Assembly: GCA_031384605.1 (NCBI GenBank)
Contig: JANNAT010000121.1
Location: forward strand, 1 to 17,466
Source: JANNAT01 sp031384605
GTDB lineage: Bacteria; Pseudomonadota; Alphaproteobacteria; Rhodobacterales; Rhodobacteraceae
Length of the DNA stretch: 17,466 nucleotides
Direction of reading: 5' to 3'
The notes beneath the pieces are model-generated. The model saw only the letters and a list, made by a program, of their open reading frames with translations, did not search any database and was not told where the DNA came from. Position numbers and translations under genes: made by a program. Below are positions 6,920 through 14,475 of the stretch, piece by piece. Numbering within the stretch: position 1 is the first letter of the stretch; each line of letters starts with the position of its first letter.

Positions 6920-7082
6920 GCACAAGGCTAGGTCAGAGCCGGTGTGCGCCACAATTGACCCAGACTTGAAAGCTTTCATTTTCAGCTGGGAACATAATTA
7001 TTCTGCACTTTTTTCAAAGTGTTGATGGGGTCAGAGCGACCAAGGCATATACCTTCACAGTCAGTGAAGGGAATACAGCCGT
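6920..7082. other. Intergenic region with a palindrome and a hairpin; no gene seen
   Basis: No convincing reading frame continues here. The stretch is more AT-rich than its flanks. It holds a perfect 12-nt palindrome (TGAAAGCTTTCA, 6967-6978) and a perfect 7-bp hairpin (CCTTCAC at 7052-7058 with GTGAAGG at 7064-7070). The lost N-terminal (HTH) part of the downstream RpiR remnant should have been here, so the region is probably the product of a deletion or replacement. Confidence 0.5.
7052..7070. repeat. Perfect inverted repeat, CCTTCAC-N5-GTGAAGG
   Basis: Seven paired bases surround a five-base AGTCA spacer, immediately upstream of the RpiR-type remnant. No T tract follows, so it is a better candidate for an operator or local palindrome than for a terminator. 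Its function is unknown. Confidence 0.5.
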
Positions 7083-7607
7083 GTCATTCTTGATTTGCTC
7101 GCCGTTGAGCGAGCGTCTGAATTTCTGCTCCACGCCTGCCAGCGCGATGTTTACGACGTTGGCACCTCAGCCCGGATCGCGCGCGATGTCAGCGAGACCG
7201 TGCTGCGCATCTGGGTTCGAACTTTGGTTTTCGATGATGCGCATAGGATGGTGATGCCCGCGGCTTTGCTTGGCAAAGGCGGTTTGGCGATTGCGTTTTC
7301 TTGTTCCGGCAGTAGGTTGGCGGCGATTGATGCTATTGAACTTGCACGTAAAAATGGTACAAATACCATGGGGGTAACAGCCTATCCTGACCGTCCGTTG
7401 GCCTGCAATGACGGCGTGGTGTAATGTTGCGTCGCGCAAAACACGCCGGTGCTGGGCAAGACTGCTATAGCGTGGACAGTGCCGCTGAATTTGTTGGATC
7501 CGATTTTTGTTGTGACCGTGCAACGGGGTCGTAACGCAGCCGACGCAAACCTTAGCGGCACTGTGAAAGTGCGACAATCGAAACGAAATTTCAGGAGGCC
7601 GCTTTGA
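7083..7607 (+). pseudogene. RpiR/MurR-type transcriptional regulator remnant (SIS domain), truncated and interrupted
   Basis: In one frame the sequence encodes a SIS (sugar isomerase) phosphosugar-binding domain: VERASEFLLHACQRDVYDVGTSARI, VFDDAHRMVMPAALLGKG, AIAFSCSGSRLAAIDAIELA, GVTAYPDRPLA. A TAA at 7422-7424 interrupts it. The same frame then continues with NTPVLGKTAIAWTVPLNLLD and VRQSKRNF to a TGA at 7605-7607, which is a normal-looking RpiR C-terminus. The N-terminal helix-turn-helix domain is absent, and the frame is closed by a TGA at 7065-7067. Intact RpiR regulators bind DNA by that HTH and sense phosphosugars through SIS. The final TGA overlaps the kinase TTG start, so the pair was once translationally coupled. 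A shorter piece, 7095-7424, could still be translated. Confidence 0.8.
7593..7598 (+). promoter_or_regulatory. Strong Shine-Dalgarno site deciding a TTG start
   Basis: AGGAGG lies 5 nt upstream of TTG at 7604. It is the best ribosome binding site in the window and fixes the non-ATG start of the sugar kinase, whose PfkB fold begins directly after it. Confidence 0.8.
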
Positions 7608-8500
7608 TCGACCCTATCGTCCTTGTCGTTGGCAGCTTGCACTATGATATCATAGTAGAATCGACCACTTTACCGCGCAAGGACGAGACGGCAATCGGCT
7701 TGCGGTGGTATCCGAAATTTGGCGGCAAAGGTGGCAATCAGGCTGTGGCGGCGAAAAAGGCGGGCGCTGTGGTGCGGATGTTGGGTGCGGTTGGCACCGA
7801 CGATTTTGGCCGGTTCCTGCGGCAAAATTTGCAGCAAAGTGGCGTCGATGATCGCTTTGTCGCAACTGTGCAGGGCGTCGGTTCCGGTATGAGCATCGCC
7901 ATCATGGATGCTGCCGGCGATTATGCAGCGACTATTGTTTCTGGTGCGAACCTGATGATTTCAGATGATGCCCTGCAAGATCCGGCCCTTTGGGACGGCG
8001 TTGGCATCCTGGTGATGCAAAACGAAGTGCCTGACGCAATCAACCTTTTGGCTGCGGGTCAGGCCCGTGCGCGCGGGATCACGACGCTGGTGAATGCCGC
8101 ACCTTACCGCCCGCTGTCACCAGAGTTCTGCGCCTTGGTCGATATTTTGGTGGTAAACGCAGTCGAGGCTGAAATGATGGGCGCTGATCCGGTCAGTGGT
8201 CTGGACTCTGCGGCGAATGCTGCCCGCACACTGGCAAATCCGTTTCCATCGGTGATCGTGACTGCGGGCGCGCTAGGGTTGGCTGCTTGGACCAATACAG
8301 ACGGCGCTATGGCAATTGCGGCACAAACGGTAAAAGTTGTCAGCTCGCACGGTGCCGGAGATGCCTTTATCGGCACCCTTGCCACCCGTTTGGCGCAAGG
8401 CGAGGCCTTTGGTGCCGCGTGCCAAGCCGCCTCATCCGCAGCAGCGCGCCATGTAAGTGGGGTGTCGGCAAACCATGACAAAGGGATTTTCGAACGATAG
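7604..8500 (+). CDS. PfkB/ribokinase-family carbohydrate kinase
   Basis: This 298-residue protein starts at TTG behind AGGAGG. Visible family features are the N-terminal strand VLVVGSLHYDIIV (6-18), the substrate-binding GGKGGNQAVAAKKAG (40-54), GAVGTDDFG (61-69), NAVEAE (185-190), and the anion-hole/catalytic motif HGAGDAF (249-255) with Asp253 as the catalytic base. The full length and both PfkB signatures are present, so the enzyme looks active. It should phosphorylate a sugar or nucleoside-like substrate with ATP; ribose is possible but not proven. It is coupled to a ruined RpiR regulator, which in the ancestral locus probably sensed the phosphorylated sugar. The segment before the anion hole reads SSHGAGD rather than the commoner DTTGAGD. 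Confidence 0.9.
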   Translation: MIDPIVLVVGSLHYDIIVESTTLPRKDETAIGLRWYPKFGGKGGNQAVAAKKAGAVVRMLGAVGTDDFGRFLRQNLQQSGVDDRFVATVQGVGSGMSIAIMDAAGDYAATIVSGANLMISDDALQDPALWDGVGILVMQNEVPDAINLLAAGQARARGITTLVNAAPYRPLSPEFCALVDILVVNAVEAEMMGADPVSGLDSAANAARTLANPFPSVIVTAGALGLAAWTNTDGAMAIAAQTVKVVSSHGAGDAFIGTLATRLAQGEAFGAACQAASSAAARHVSGVSANHDKGIFER

Positions 8501-8659
8501 CGACTTTTCTGTTGTTGAACGACATATTGAACGACGACCGCGTTCTACCCAACTAACAATTGAAAATAACTGGCCGGGATCACCCAATTTCATGGCGACT
8601 GAACCGCGTCAGGGGCAGGCAACGCGCCCTATTCGACAAAAATGGGCTGTCACGCCCGG
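8501..8659. other. Convergent intergenic region; short direct repeat, weak hairpin
   Basis: No supported gene is seen between the kinase stop and the dehydrogenase stop. TTGAACGAC occurs twice (8515-8523 and 8527-8535), a 12-nt repeat period. GGGC (8644-8647) pairs with GCCC (8654-8657) and, read on the minus strand, is followed by ATTTTTG. This could be a weak terminator for the minus-strand operon, which ends at 8660. Confidence 0.4.
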
Positions 8660-9415
8660 CTACAAGCTTTCCCCTCCATCGACAACCAAGGCATGGCCCG
8701 TCATGAAACTGGAGTGATCCGATGCGAGGTAGACAATGCTGGCCGCAACCTCTGCAACGGTTGCCCAGCGCCGCATCGGAATGGACGTTGTCACATAGGA
8801 TTCCAGCTGTGCCCGCCCGCCCATTTGTGCCTTGAACCCTTCATTGAACGGCGTGTCGACAAAGCCGGGGCACAGCGCGTTGCAGCGGATGTTGTCGGCT
8901 GCATAATCGGCGGCGATCTGGCGGGTCATCGCGATGACAGCATGTTTGGTGGTGGCATAAGCAATCATGCCCCGGTCAATCTGCACGCCCGAATTAGAGG
9001 CCGTGATGATGATGGATCCCTTGCCCTGCCTTTGCATATGGGGCATTGCGGCGCGGGCCGCGATGAAATGCGCGCGCACGTTCAGCCGCCACGAAGCATC
9101 CATATCATCGCTTGACACTTGAAGTAACTTGCCGGGAATTTGTATGCCAGCGTGCGAATGCAAGATGTCCAGACGGCCCCGCGCGGCGACCAAATCTATC
9201 GCGGCAATCACTGCGGCCTCGTCGCCCGCATCAAGTGCCAGTGCCTCTGCCGTGCCGCCAGTTGCGGTAATTTCACCCGCCACCGCCACCGCGCGCGCGC
9301 CGTCCAGATCGGTGACGATCACCGCAGCCCCTTCGCGCGCCAGTGCTATCGCCCCTGCCCGACCTATCCCTGATCCTGCCCCCGTCAAAAACGCCACCCG
9401 GCCTTGCAGCAGCAT
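8660..9415 (-). CDS. Short-chain dehydrogenase/reductase (classical SDR)
   Basis: This 251-residue SDR has the cofactor motif TGAGSGIG at 11-18, Asp36 at the end of beta-2 (VTDLD), which favours NAD(H), Asn112 (LNVRAHF), catalytic Ser140 (ITASNSG), and YATTK with Tyr153 and Lys157. The C-terminus VVDGGESL is typical. The usual NNAG motif reads SHAG. It probably oxidises a hydroxyl group on a small molecule; the substrate is not readable. Its ATG overlaps the upstream permease stop (TGATG), so it is the last gene of the Pot-like importer operon and probably acts on the imported compound. Confidence 0.9.
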   Translation of the reverse strand: MLLQGRVAFLTGAGSGIGRAGAIALAREGAAVIVTDLDGARAVAVAGEITATGGTAEALALDAGDEAAVIAAIDLVAARGRLDILHSHAGIQIPGKLLQVSSDDMDASWRLNVRAHFIAARAAMPHMQRQGKGSIIITASNSGVQIDRGMIAYATTKHAVIAMTRQIAADYAADNIRCNALCPGFVDTPFNEGFKAQMGGRAQLESYVTTSIPMRRWATVAEVAASIVYLASDHSSFMTGHALVVDGGESL

Positions 9416-10233
9416 CAGCGCCCTGCCTTTCCAGCACCGCTGCGCAAGATCAGTTGCGCCGCCACCAGCATCACCAGCGACACCGCCAGCACCATGGTGC
9501 CGATGGCGTTGATCTCGGGGGTAACGCCCCGGCGGATCGACGAGAACACATAGATCGGCAAGGTTGTCTCAGACCCCGCCACAAAGAAGGCGATGATGAA
9601 ATCGTCAAAGCTGAAGGTGAAGCTGAGCAGGAACCCGGCAAGGATACCGGGGAATATCAATGGCAGGGTGACTTGGCGGAATGTGGCGAAGGGGGCTGCG
9701 TAAAGGTCGGCTGATGCCTCTATCAGGCTGCGGTCCATGCCAGACAGGCGTGCGCGCAGGATAATGATCACCAAAGCCATCGAAAACAGCGCATGTGCCG
9801 CGATCAGCGATCCATACCCCATTGCCAGTTGCGGGGCTTGCCCGTCGGGCGCAAGCCGGGCAAGGACGGGGTTGATCCAGCCAAACAGCGTGACAAGGGC
9901 GATCAAGGTCGCAATGCCGATGACTATCCCGGGCACCATGACCGCCACATAAATCAGCGCATCGGCAACCACGCGCACGCGGCCCCTCACGCCTTGCAAG
10001 GCCAATGCCGCCATCGTGCCAAACACGCAGGCGATCAGGGCGGAACATAGTGCGACGATGAAACTTGTCTGCAATGCCTCTATCACGAAAGGGTTCGACA
10101 GGGCGCGACCATACCACTGCGTGGAAAAACCGGTAAACTGGCTGGCATGGGTGCCTGCGTTAAAGCTGAACACCGCGATCACCACGATGGGCAGATACAG
10201 GAACAGGTAAACGCAATAGGCGTAAATTCGCAT
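9415..10233 (-). CDS. ABC transporter permease, PotC-type (spermidine/putrescine family)
   Basis: This 272-residue inner-membrane protein has about six transmembrane helices, near 5-23, 54-80, 91-115, 141-160, 195-217 and 245-263. The EAA loop that docks the ATPase is EASADLYAAPFATFRQVTLP (172-191), followed by IFPGI. The sequence is closest in character to PotC of spermidine/putrescine importers, but this family also carries 2-aminoethylphosphonate, thiamine, iron or opine-like substrates. It lies 9 nt after the PotB-type gene and overlaps the SDR start. The gene name potC is plausible but the substrate is unproven. Confidence 0.88.
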   Translation of the reverse strand: MRIYAYCVYLFLYLPIVVIAVFSFNAGTHASQFTGFSTQWYGRALSNPFVIEALQTSFIVALCSALIACVFGTMAALALQGVRGRVRVVADALIYVAVMVPGIVIGIATLIALVTLFGWINPVLARLAPDGQAPQLAMGYGSLIAAHALFSMALVIIILRARLSGMDRSLIEASADLYAAPFATFRQVTLPLIFPGILAGFLLSFTFSFDDFIIAFFVAGSETTLPIYVFSSIRRGVTPEINAIGTMVLAVSLVMLVAAQLILRSGAGKAGR

Positions 10234-10242
10234 GCCCGCCCC

Positions 10243-11094
10243 CTACATCAATGATACGTCGTCGCGCGCGCCGCCAAAGCGCCGCATCAACCACATATAG
10301 GCGGTGACTGAGATCAGCATGATCACCACCAAAGTGACCGCGACCGCCGCCCCGAAGGCCCAGTTGCGCGATTGCAAGAACAGATCCACCAGCGCATTGC
10401 CAATGAAGAACACTTTGCCGCCGCCCAGCATGGCGGGGATCAGAAATTCGCCCATCAACAAGATGAAAACCAGCATGCACCCCGTGGCAATCCCCGGCAG
10501 GGAAAGCGGCAGTGTGACTTGCAAAAAGCTGTGCAAGGGCGGTGCGCCAAGATCGGCAGACGCCTCGAGCAGGCGTTTGTCCAGCCGTTCAAGGCTGACA
10601 TAGATCGGCAGCACCATCAGCGGCAGATAGCCGTAAACGATACCCGTCAACACCGCAAAAGGCGTGTTGATCAGGCGGACCGGACCAAATCCCAGCCAGT
10701 CGATCAAAGCGGGCAGACCCTGACCGCCAAGGATGAATATCCACGCATAGCTGCGGATCAGGATTGATGTCCAAAACGGCACGATGACCAAAATCAGCAA
10801 CATCGTGCGCCATTTCGGATCCGCCCGCATCGCCAGAAAATACGCCAGCGGATAGGCGATGATCAGCGACAGCACCGTGCCCAAAGGGGCCAGCGTCAGC
10901 GTATTGGCGAAGGCCGTCCAACGGGCCGGAAGGTTGGCATATTGCGCAAAGGTAAAGGCGGGCACATAGCCACCCGCCGGCGCACGCATCCCAAAGCTGA
11001 ACACCAGAACAAAGCACAGCGGCAGCACCAACATGACTGCAAACCACAGCCCCGCCGGGGCCAGTAAAAGCCATGTTGATAGCCGCCGCTGCAT
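10243..11094 (-). CDS. ABC transporter permease, PotB-type (spermidine/putrescine family)
   Basis: This 283-residue permease has about six transmembrane helices, near 8-32, 64-88, 98-122, 146-166, 203-224 and 248-270. Its EAA loop is EASADLGAPPLHSFLQVTLP (177-196), and TSILIRSYAWIFILG (109-123) is a typical PotB segment. It would form a heterodimer with the PotC-type protein encoded next. It starts 5 nt after the binding-protein stop, and the minus-strand order is ATPase, binding protein, PotB, PotC, SDR. Confidence 0.88.
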   Translation of the reverse strand: MQRRLSTWLLLAPAGLWFAVMLVLPLCFVLVFSFGMRAPAGGYVPAFTFAQYANLPARWTAFANTLTLAPLGTVLSLIIAYPLAYFLAMRADPKWRTMLLILVIVPFWTSILIRSYAWIFILGGQGLPALIDWLGFGPVRLINTPFAVLTGIVYGYLPLMVLPIYVSLERLDKRLLEASADLGAPPLHSFLQVTLPLSLPGIATGCMLVFILLMGEFLIPAMLGGGKVFFIGNALVDLFLQSRNWAFGAAVAVTLVVIMLISVTAYMWLMRRFGGARDDVSLM

Positions 11095-11099
11095 TAACT

Positions 11100-12254
11100 T
11101 CAGGCCGACTTGAACCGCGCCATAACCTCGGCCCGGTTCGGATCGGTCAGCGTTGCCGCCGCACCAAATTCCAGCGCGCTTAGCAAATCAGCCGCCGGAT
11201 ACAGGATAGGGTCGTTCAGAACCTCTGGCGGCAGCAATGCATTGACGCGCGCATCCGCAACCGGATAGCCGTGGAACAGTGCCTCTTTCGCGTTGATCTC
11301 GGGCGTCAGCAAAAAGTTGATCAGCGCGTAAGCCGCATCGCGGTGTGGCGCGCCTTTGGGGATGGCATAGAAATCTGACCACAACTCGCCACCCTCTTTC
11401 GCCACGACATAGACGATTTCAGGCATATCGCGGTTCAACTGTTTGCCATCACCCGTCCAGCAAATCGTCATCCACGCATCGCCTGACCGCATTGATGGCT
11501 GATAATCCGAGCTGATCGCAAACAAATGCGGCTTGGTCGCAATCAACAGCGCCTCGGCTTGGGCCAGCTCTGCCGGATCGACCGAGTTGAAGGAATAGCC
11601 ATAGTATTTCAGCGCAGCCCCAATCGTCGTCAGCTGATAGTCATGCACCATAGTGCGGCCCGTGAACGTGGTTTGGGTCAGATCAAAGAATTCCTTCCAA
11701 CTGGCGGGCGTCGTGCCGCCGGTGTGGTTGGTGTTCACCGCAAAACCCGTGGTGCCCCAGTTTTTCGACACCGCATAAACCTTGCCATCCACCGTTCCCG
11801 GCCCGGCAAAGCGGGCATCAAAGCTGGCCGCGTCAAAATTCGGCAGCAGCGCCAGATCCAGCGGCTCTATCAGGTCTTGTTCGACATAAGTGGTGATCGT
11901 GTAATTGGTGGGCACAAACACATCCCAACCCGATCCGCCCGCCTGCAGCTTTGCCAGCATTTCCTCGTTCGATCCAAACACGTTCATCTGCACCGCAGCG
12001 CCCGTGGCCGCTGCAAAGGCGTCAAAGTTGGCGGGGTCGTGATAATTCGGCCAGGTCGCAAGAATGGCGCGATCACCGATGTTGGTTTGCGCCATCGCCG
12101 GGCGCAAGCCGGGTATCGCTGCCCCCAGCGCAAAGCTGGCAGCCCCAAGGCCCGTGACCCCAAGGAAATGCCGGCGGCTAACCGAACCCTTTTGATAGCG
12201 CCGAAGTTCTTGCATGAATTTGGCGCGTGAGATGTGGTCGATCTTGTCAGTCAT
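11100..12254 (-). CDS. PotD-type extracellular solute-binding protein, Tat-exported
   Basis: This protein has 384 residues from the ATG at 12254, which has GGGAG 9 nt upstream; a longer in-frame start at 12425 would run through the end of the ATPase gene. The N-terminus holds a twin-arginine signal, SVSRRHFLG (24-32), then a hydrophobic stretch and an AMA cleavage site before Gln56. The mature protein has ATWPNYHDPANFDAF, FGSNEEMLAKLQAGGSGWDVFVP and SDYQPSMRSGDAWMTICWTGD, typical of PotD/PotF-like spermidine/putrescine-binding proteins. It would deliver its ligand to the PotBC permeases. Tat rather than Sec export means it should fold before export. Polyamine specificity cannot be verified by eye. 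Confidence 0.9.
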   Translation of the reverse strand: MTDKIDHISRAKFMQELRRYQKGSVSRRHFLGVTGLGAASFALGAAIPGLRPAMAQTNIGDRAILATWPNYHDPANFDAFAAATGAAVQMNVFGSNEEMLAKLQAGGSGWDVFVPTNYTITTYVEQDLIEPLDLALLPNFDAASFDARFAGPGTVDGKVYAVSKNWGTTGFAVNTNHTGGTTPASWKEFFDLTQTTFTGRTMVHDYQLTTIGAALKYYGYSFNSVDPAELAQAEALLIATKPHLFAISSDYQPSMRSGDAWMTICWTGDGKQLNRDMPEIVYVVAKEGGELWSDFYAIPKGAPHRDAAYALINFLLTPEINAKEALFHGYPVADARVNALLPPEVLNDPILYPAADLLSALEFGAAATLTDPNRAEVMARFKSA

Positions 12255-12263
12255 TGTGAAAGT

Positions 12264-12268
12264 CTCCC
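12264..12268 (-). promoter_or_regulatory. Ribosome binding site of the PotD-type gene
   Basis: On the minus strand GGGAG lies 9 nt before the ATG at 12254. It supports that start against the longer frame and sits inside the 16-nt gap after the ATPase stop. Confidence 0.55.
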
Positions 12269-12270
12269 GG

Positions 12271-13419
12271 TTAGGTTGCTGTTGTTTCGTCATTTGCCAA
12301 GATAAGGCCCGCGTCCGGGGCCCAACTGATAAAGCCCGCATCGCCGGGGGCAAACGCACCCTCGGTTGCTTCGGGTTTGCGCGCGACCAGAACAAGCAGG
12401 TCGCCAAGGTTTGCGTGGCGCACAAGGTATTCGGTATGCTCGCCCAGAAAGATGCGGTTGATAACGGTGACAGGTTCGGCCCCGGCGCGCGTGGTATGGC
12501 TCAATTCGATCTGTTCGGGGCGGATGCTTAGCGTGGCCTTGGCCCCTTGCGCCAAAGGGGCGGCAAGGCGGCCTGTAAAAGACTTGCCTTGCGGCGTCAC
12601 GATCTGCCCTGCGCCACTGACAAAGTCGCCGTCGATAAAATTCGACTTTCCCACGAAATCAGCAACATAGCGGCTAATCGGCTGGTCATACAGTGCCCCC
12701 GGCGACCCCGATTGCACAATCCGCCCCCCCCGCATGATGCAAATGCGATCCGACATCGACAGCGCTTCTTCCTGATCATGCGTCACCAGCACAAAGGTGA
12801 TCCCCAAGGCGCGCTGCAAGGTTTGCAACTCGATCTGCATCTCGCGCCGCAACTTGCGGTCCAATGCCGCCAGCGGCTCGTCCAGCAACAACACCTTTGG
12901 TTCATTCACAATAGCGCGGGCAAGGGCCACTCGCTGTTGCTGCCCGCCCGACATTTCCCAAATCCGCCGCGGCCCAAAACCCGGCAGGCGCACCATATCC
13001 AACGCGCGGTCAACCTTGCGGGTCACCTCGGCGCGATCAGGTTTGGGGCGGCGTTGCAGCAGGCCATAGGCGATGTTTGCGGCCACGGTCAGGTGCGGAA
13101 ACAGAGCGTAGTGCTGAAACACCATGTTGACCGGCCTGCGGTGGGCCGGCACCTGATTTACGTTTTGGCCGTCAAGATAAACCTCACCGCTTGTCGGTGC
13201 CTCAAACCCCGCAAGCATCCGCAACGCCGTGGTCTTACCGCAACCAGACGGCCCAAGCAGCGACAAAAATTCACCTCGTTTGATATCAAGACTGATGGCA
13301 TCCGCCGCCAGCACGTCTCCATAGCGTTTTGTCGCCGCGCGGAACCCGGCGATGATGCCCATATCGGGGGCAGACCCGGCGCTGTTGGTGTCAAAGTCAC
13401 TTTGCATCGGCAAAAGCAT
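12271..13419 (-). CDS. PotA-type ABC transporter ATP-binding protein
   Basis: This 382-residue ATPase has Walker A GPSGCGKT (56-63), the Q-loop at Gln102 (VFQHYALFPHLT), signature SGGQQQRVALARA (157-169), Walker B VLLLDEP (176-182), D-loop residues AALD, and the switch His214 (VLVTHD). The C-terminal ~130 residues form a TOBE-type domain (LSIRPEQIEL), as in PotA and UgpC. It is the first gene of the importer operon. The first ATG (13419) has AGGA only 2 nt away, and the next in-frame ATG at 13407 lies 13 nt from it, so the start is uncertain by four codons. Eight consecutive C residues (12724-12731, G on the coding strand) encode Arg-Gly-Gly-Arg. Confidence 0.9.
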   Translation of the reverse strand: MLLPMQSDFDTNSAGSAPDMGIIAGFRAATKRYGDVLAADAISLDIKRGEFLSLLGPSGCGKTTALRMLAGFEAPTSGEVYLDGQNVNQVPAHRRPVNMVFQHYALFPHLTVAANIAYGLLQRRPKPDRAEVTRKVDRALDMVRLPGFGPRRIWEMSGGQQQRVALARAIVNEPKVLLLDEPLAALDRKLRREMQIELQTLQRALGITFVLVTHDQEEALSMSDRICIMRGGRIVQSGSPGALYDQPISRYVADFVGKSNFIDGDFVSGAGQIVTPQGKSFTGRLAAPLAQGAKATLSIRPEQIELSHTTRAGAEPVTVINRIFLGEHTEYLVRHANLGDLLVLVARKPEATEGAFAPGDAGFISWAPDAGLILANDETTAT

Positions 13420-13420
13420 A

Positions 13421-13447
13421 TCCTATGAAACAGGTTAAACCGTAGGA
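13421..13447. promoter_or_regulatory. Candidate operator: inverted repeat TCCTA-N17-TAGGA in the divergent promoter region
   Basis: TCCTA at 13421-13425 and TAGGA at 13443-13447 form an inverted repeat. It flanks a second small palindrome, GGTTAAACC (13433-13441). It lies next to the ATPase start and between the divergent importer operon and LuxR gene, which is where an autoregulating local regulator would bind. No experimental support. Confidence 0.3.
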
Positions 13448-13476
13448 AATGATCCATTGGCTGTATATATCACAAA

Positions 13477-14301
13477 TTGGGTATCCGCGCATCGGCGGCC
13501 AGTTCATTGAGCCCGCCGAATTGGGCAACATCATTGGGCGCCGTTATTGCGTCCCTTGAAACCCCCGCTCTTGCTCAAACTCTGGCCGATCTGTTGCGTC
13601 AGGTGGCACCGTTCAGCTTTGCAGTGATTTTCGGCTATCAAGGCACGGCGCGGCCGCTTGATCTGCACGACGATTTTCCGCAAAACAAACGACGGATTTT
13701 TGTGACAGACTATCAGGCCGGGCCTTATCTGCTGGATCCGTTCTATCAGGCGGCGGTGCGGCCCAGCCCGCCGGGGCTGTACCGGCTGCGCGACATAGCG
13801 CCGGACCGGTTCTACCAAGGCGAATATTTTCGCAATTACTATGTGAAAACCGGGCTGGCCGAGGAAATCGGCTTTGTGGTGGATTTGCCGAAAAAAACGA
13901 CCGTAGTGCTGTCTTTGATGCGGGCAGAGCGGCCCTTTTCCCAAAAAGAATTCGCGGCGCTGCAGGCGTTGTTTCCCTTGGTGGCCGCAGTTCTACGCAA
14001 ACAATGGGGCGGTCTTGCGCAAAAGTTTGGCGAAGATACCACGGCGTCAGCGCCCCAAGGGCTTCAGCGCCGCGTCGCCTATGTCTTTCGCAGCTTTGGC
14101 GATGGAATTTTGACCCCGCGCGAACGCGAAGTTGCCGAATATACCCTGAAAGGTCATTCGGCGGAATCTGTCGGCCAGCTTTTGGCCATCTCACCCGGAA
14201 CGGTGCGCATTCATCGGCGTAATATTTATGCGAAATTGCGCATCAACTCGCAGGGCGAATTGTTTTCGCGTTTCCTTGATACCCTGGTGGATTTGACGTG
14301 A
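13477..14301 (+). CDS. LuxR-family transcriptional regulator (C-terminal HTH)
   Basis: This protein has about 274 residues. The C-terminal GerE/LuxR helix-turn-helix spans about 212-267: LTPREREVAEYTLKGHSAES, then ISPGTVRIHRRNIYAKLRI. The N-terminal ~200 residues are a sensor-like region without the acyl-homoserine-lactone pocket signature that I can recognise. The start is uncertain: the frame opens at TTG 13477, and in-frame TTGs at 13507 and 13534 are alternatives; none has a clear Shine-Dalgarno. It is divergent from the Pot-like operon, so it probably regulates that operon or itself. Its 3' end converges on urtE. Confidence 0.85.
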   Translation: MGIRASAASSLSPPNWATSLGAVIASLETPALAQTLADLLRQVAPFSFAVIFGYQGTARPLDLHDDFPQNKRRIFVTDYQAGPYLLDPFYQAAVRPSPPGLYRLRDIAPDRFYQGEYFRNYYVKTGLAEEIGFVVDLPKKTTVVLSLMRAERPFSQKEFAALQALFPLVAAVLRKQWGGLAQKFGEDTTASAPQGLQRRVAYVFRSFGDGILTPREREVAEYTLKGHSAESVGQLLAISPGTVRIHRRNIYAKLRINSQGELFSRFLDTLVDLT

Positions 14302-14475
14302 AGATCGGTTCACGGAAAACAAATCGCAATGCTTTATCAAGTGGCGTGCAGACCGCAGGTTTTCAAAGCCAAGCAGGCAAGGGTCAGCGTGCATTATGCT
14401 TCCCTTGCGTCCAATATGGCAATCGCGTGCAGATCAACGCCCGATGATTGCCAGGCAACCCGGCGCGTTATAACC
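14302..14475. other. Convergent intergenic region between the LuxR gene and urtE
   Basis: No supported gene is seen; short frames here are not convincing. The stretch contains one clear hairpin at 14377-14408 and otherwise nothing recognised. Confidence 0.5.
14377..14408. terminator. Candidate bidirectional terminator hairpin
   Basis: GCAAGGG (14377-14383) pairs perfectly with CCCTTGC (14402-14408), and a further AGCG/TGCT pairing lies inside the loop. It sits midway between two convergent genes, where a shared terminator is expected. No strong T tract flanks it on either strand, which lowers confidence. Confidence 0.4.

Noticed and set aside
6880..6960. Possible insertion sequence remnant after the CIA30 gene
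   Set aside because: The sequence has the feel of an IS end, but no terminal inverted repeats, target duplication or transposase fragment could be shown.
12255..12425. Extended N-terminus of the PotD-type protein
   Set aside because: It would overlap the end of the ATPase gene by about 150 nt and bury the twin-arginine signal; the ATG at 12254 has a proper ribosome binding site.
12547..13428. Plus-strand open frame of 293 codons opposite the ATPase gene
   Set aside because: The minus strand encodes a complete ABC ATPase with all nucleotide-binding motifs; the plus-strand product is His/Arg/Gln-rich and featureless.
13449..13557. Small ATG frame at 13449 upstream of and overlapping the LuxR gene start
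   Set aside because: It ends after 36 codons and has no recognisable similarity; the LuxR-type sequence clearly runs in another frame. A leader peptide cannot be excluded but is unsupported.
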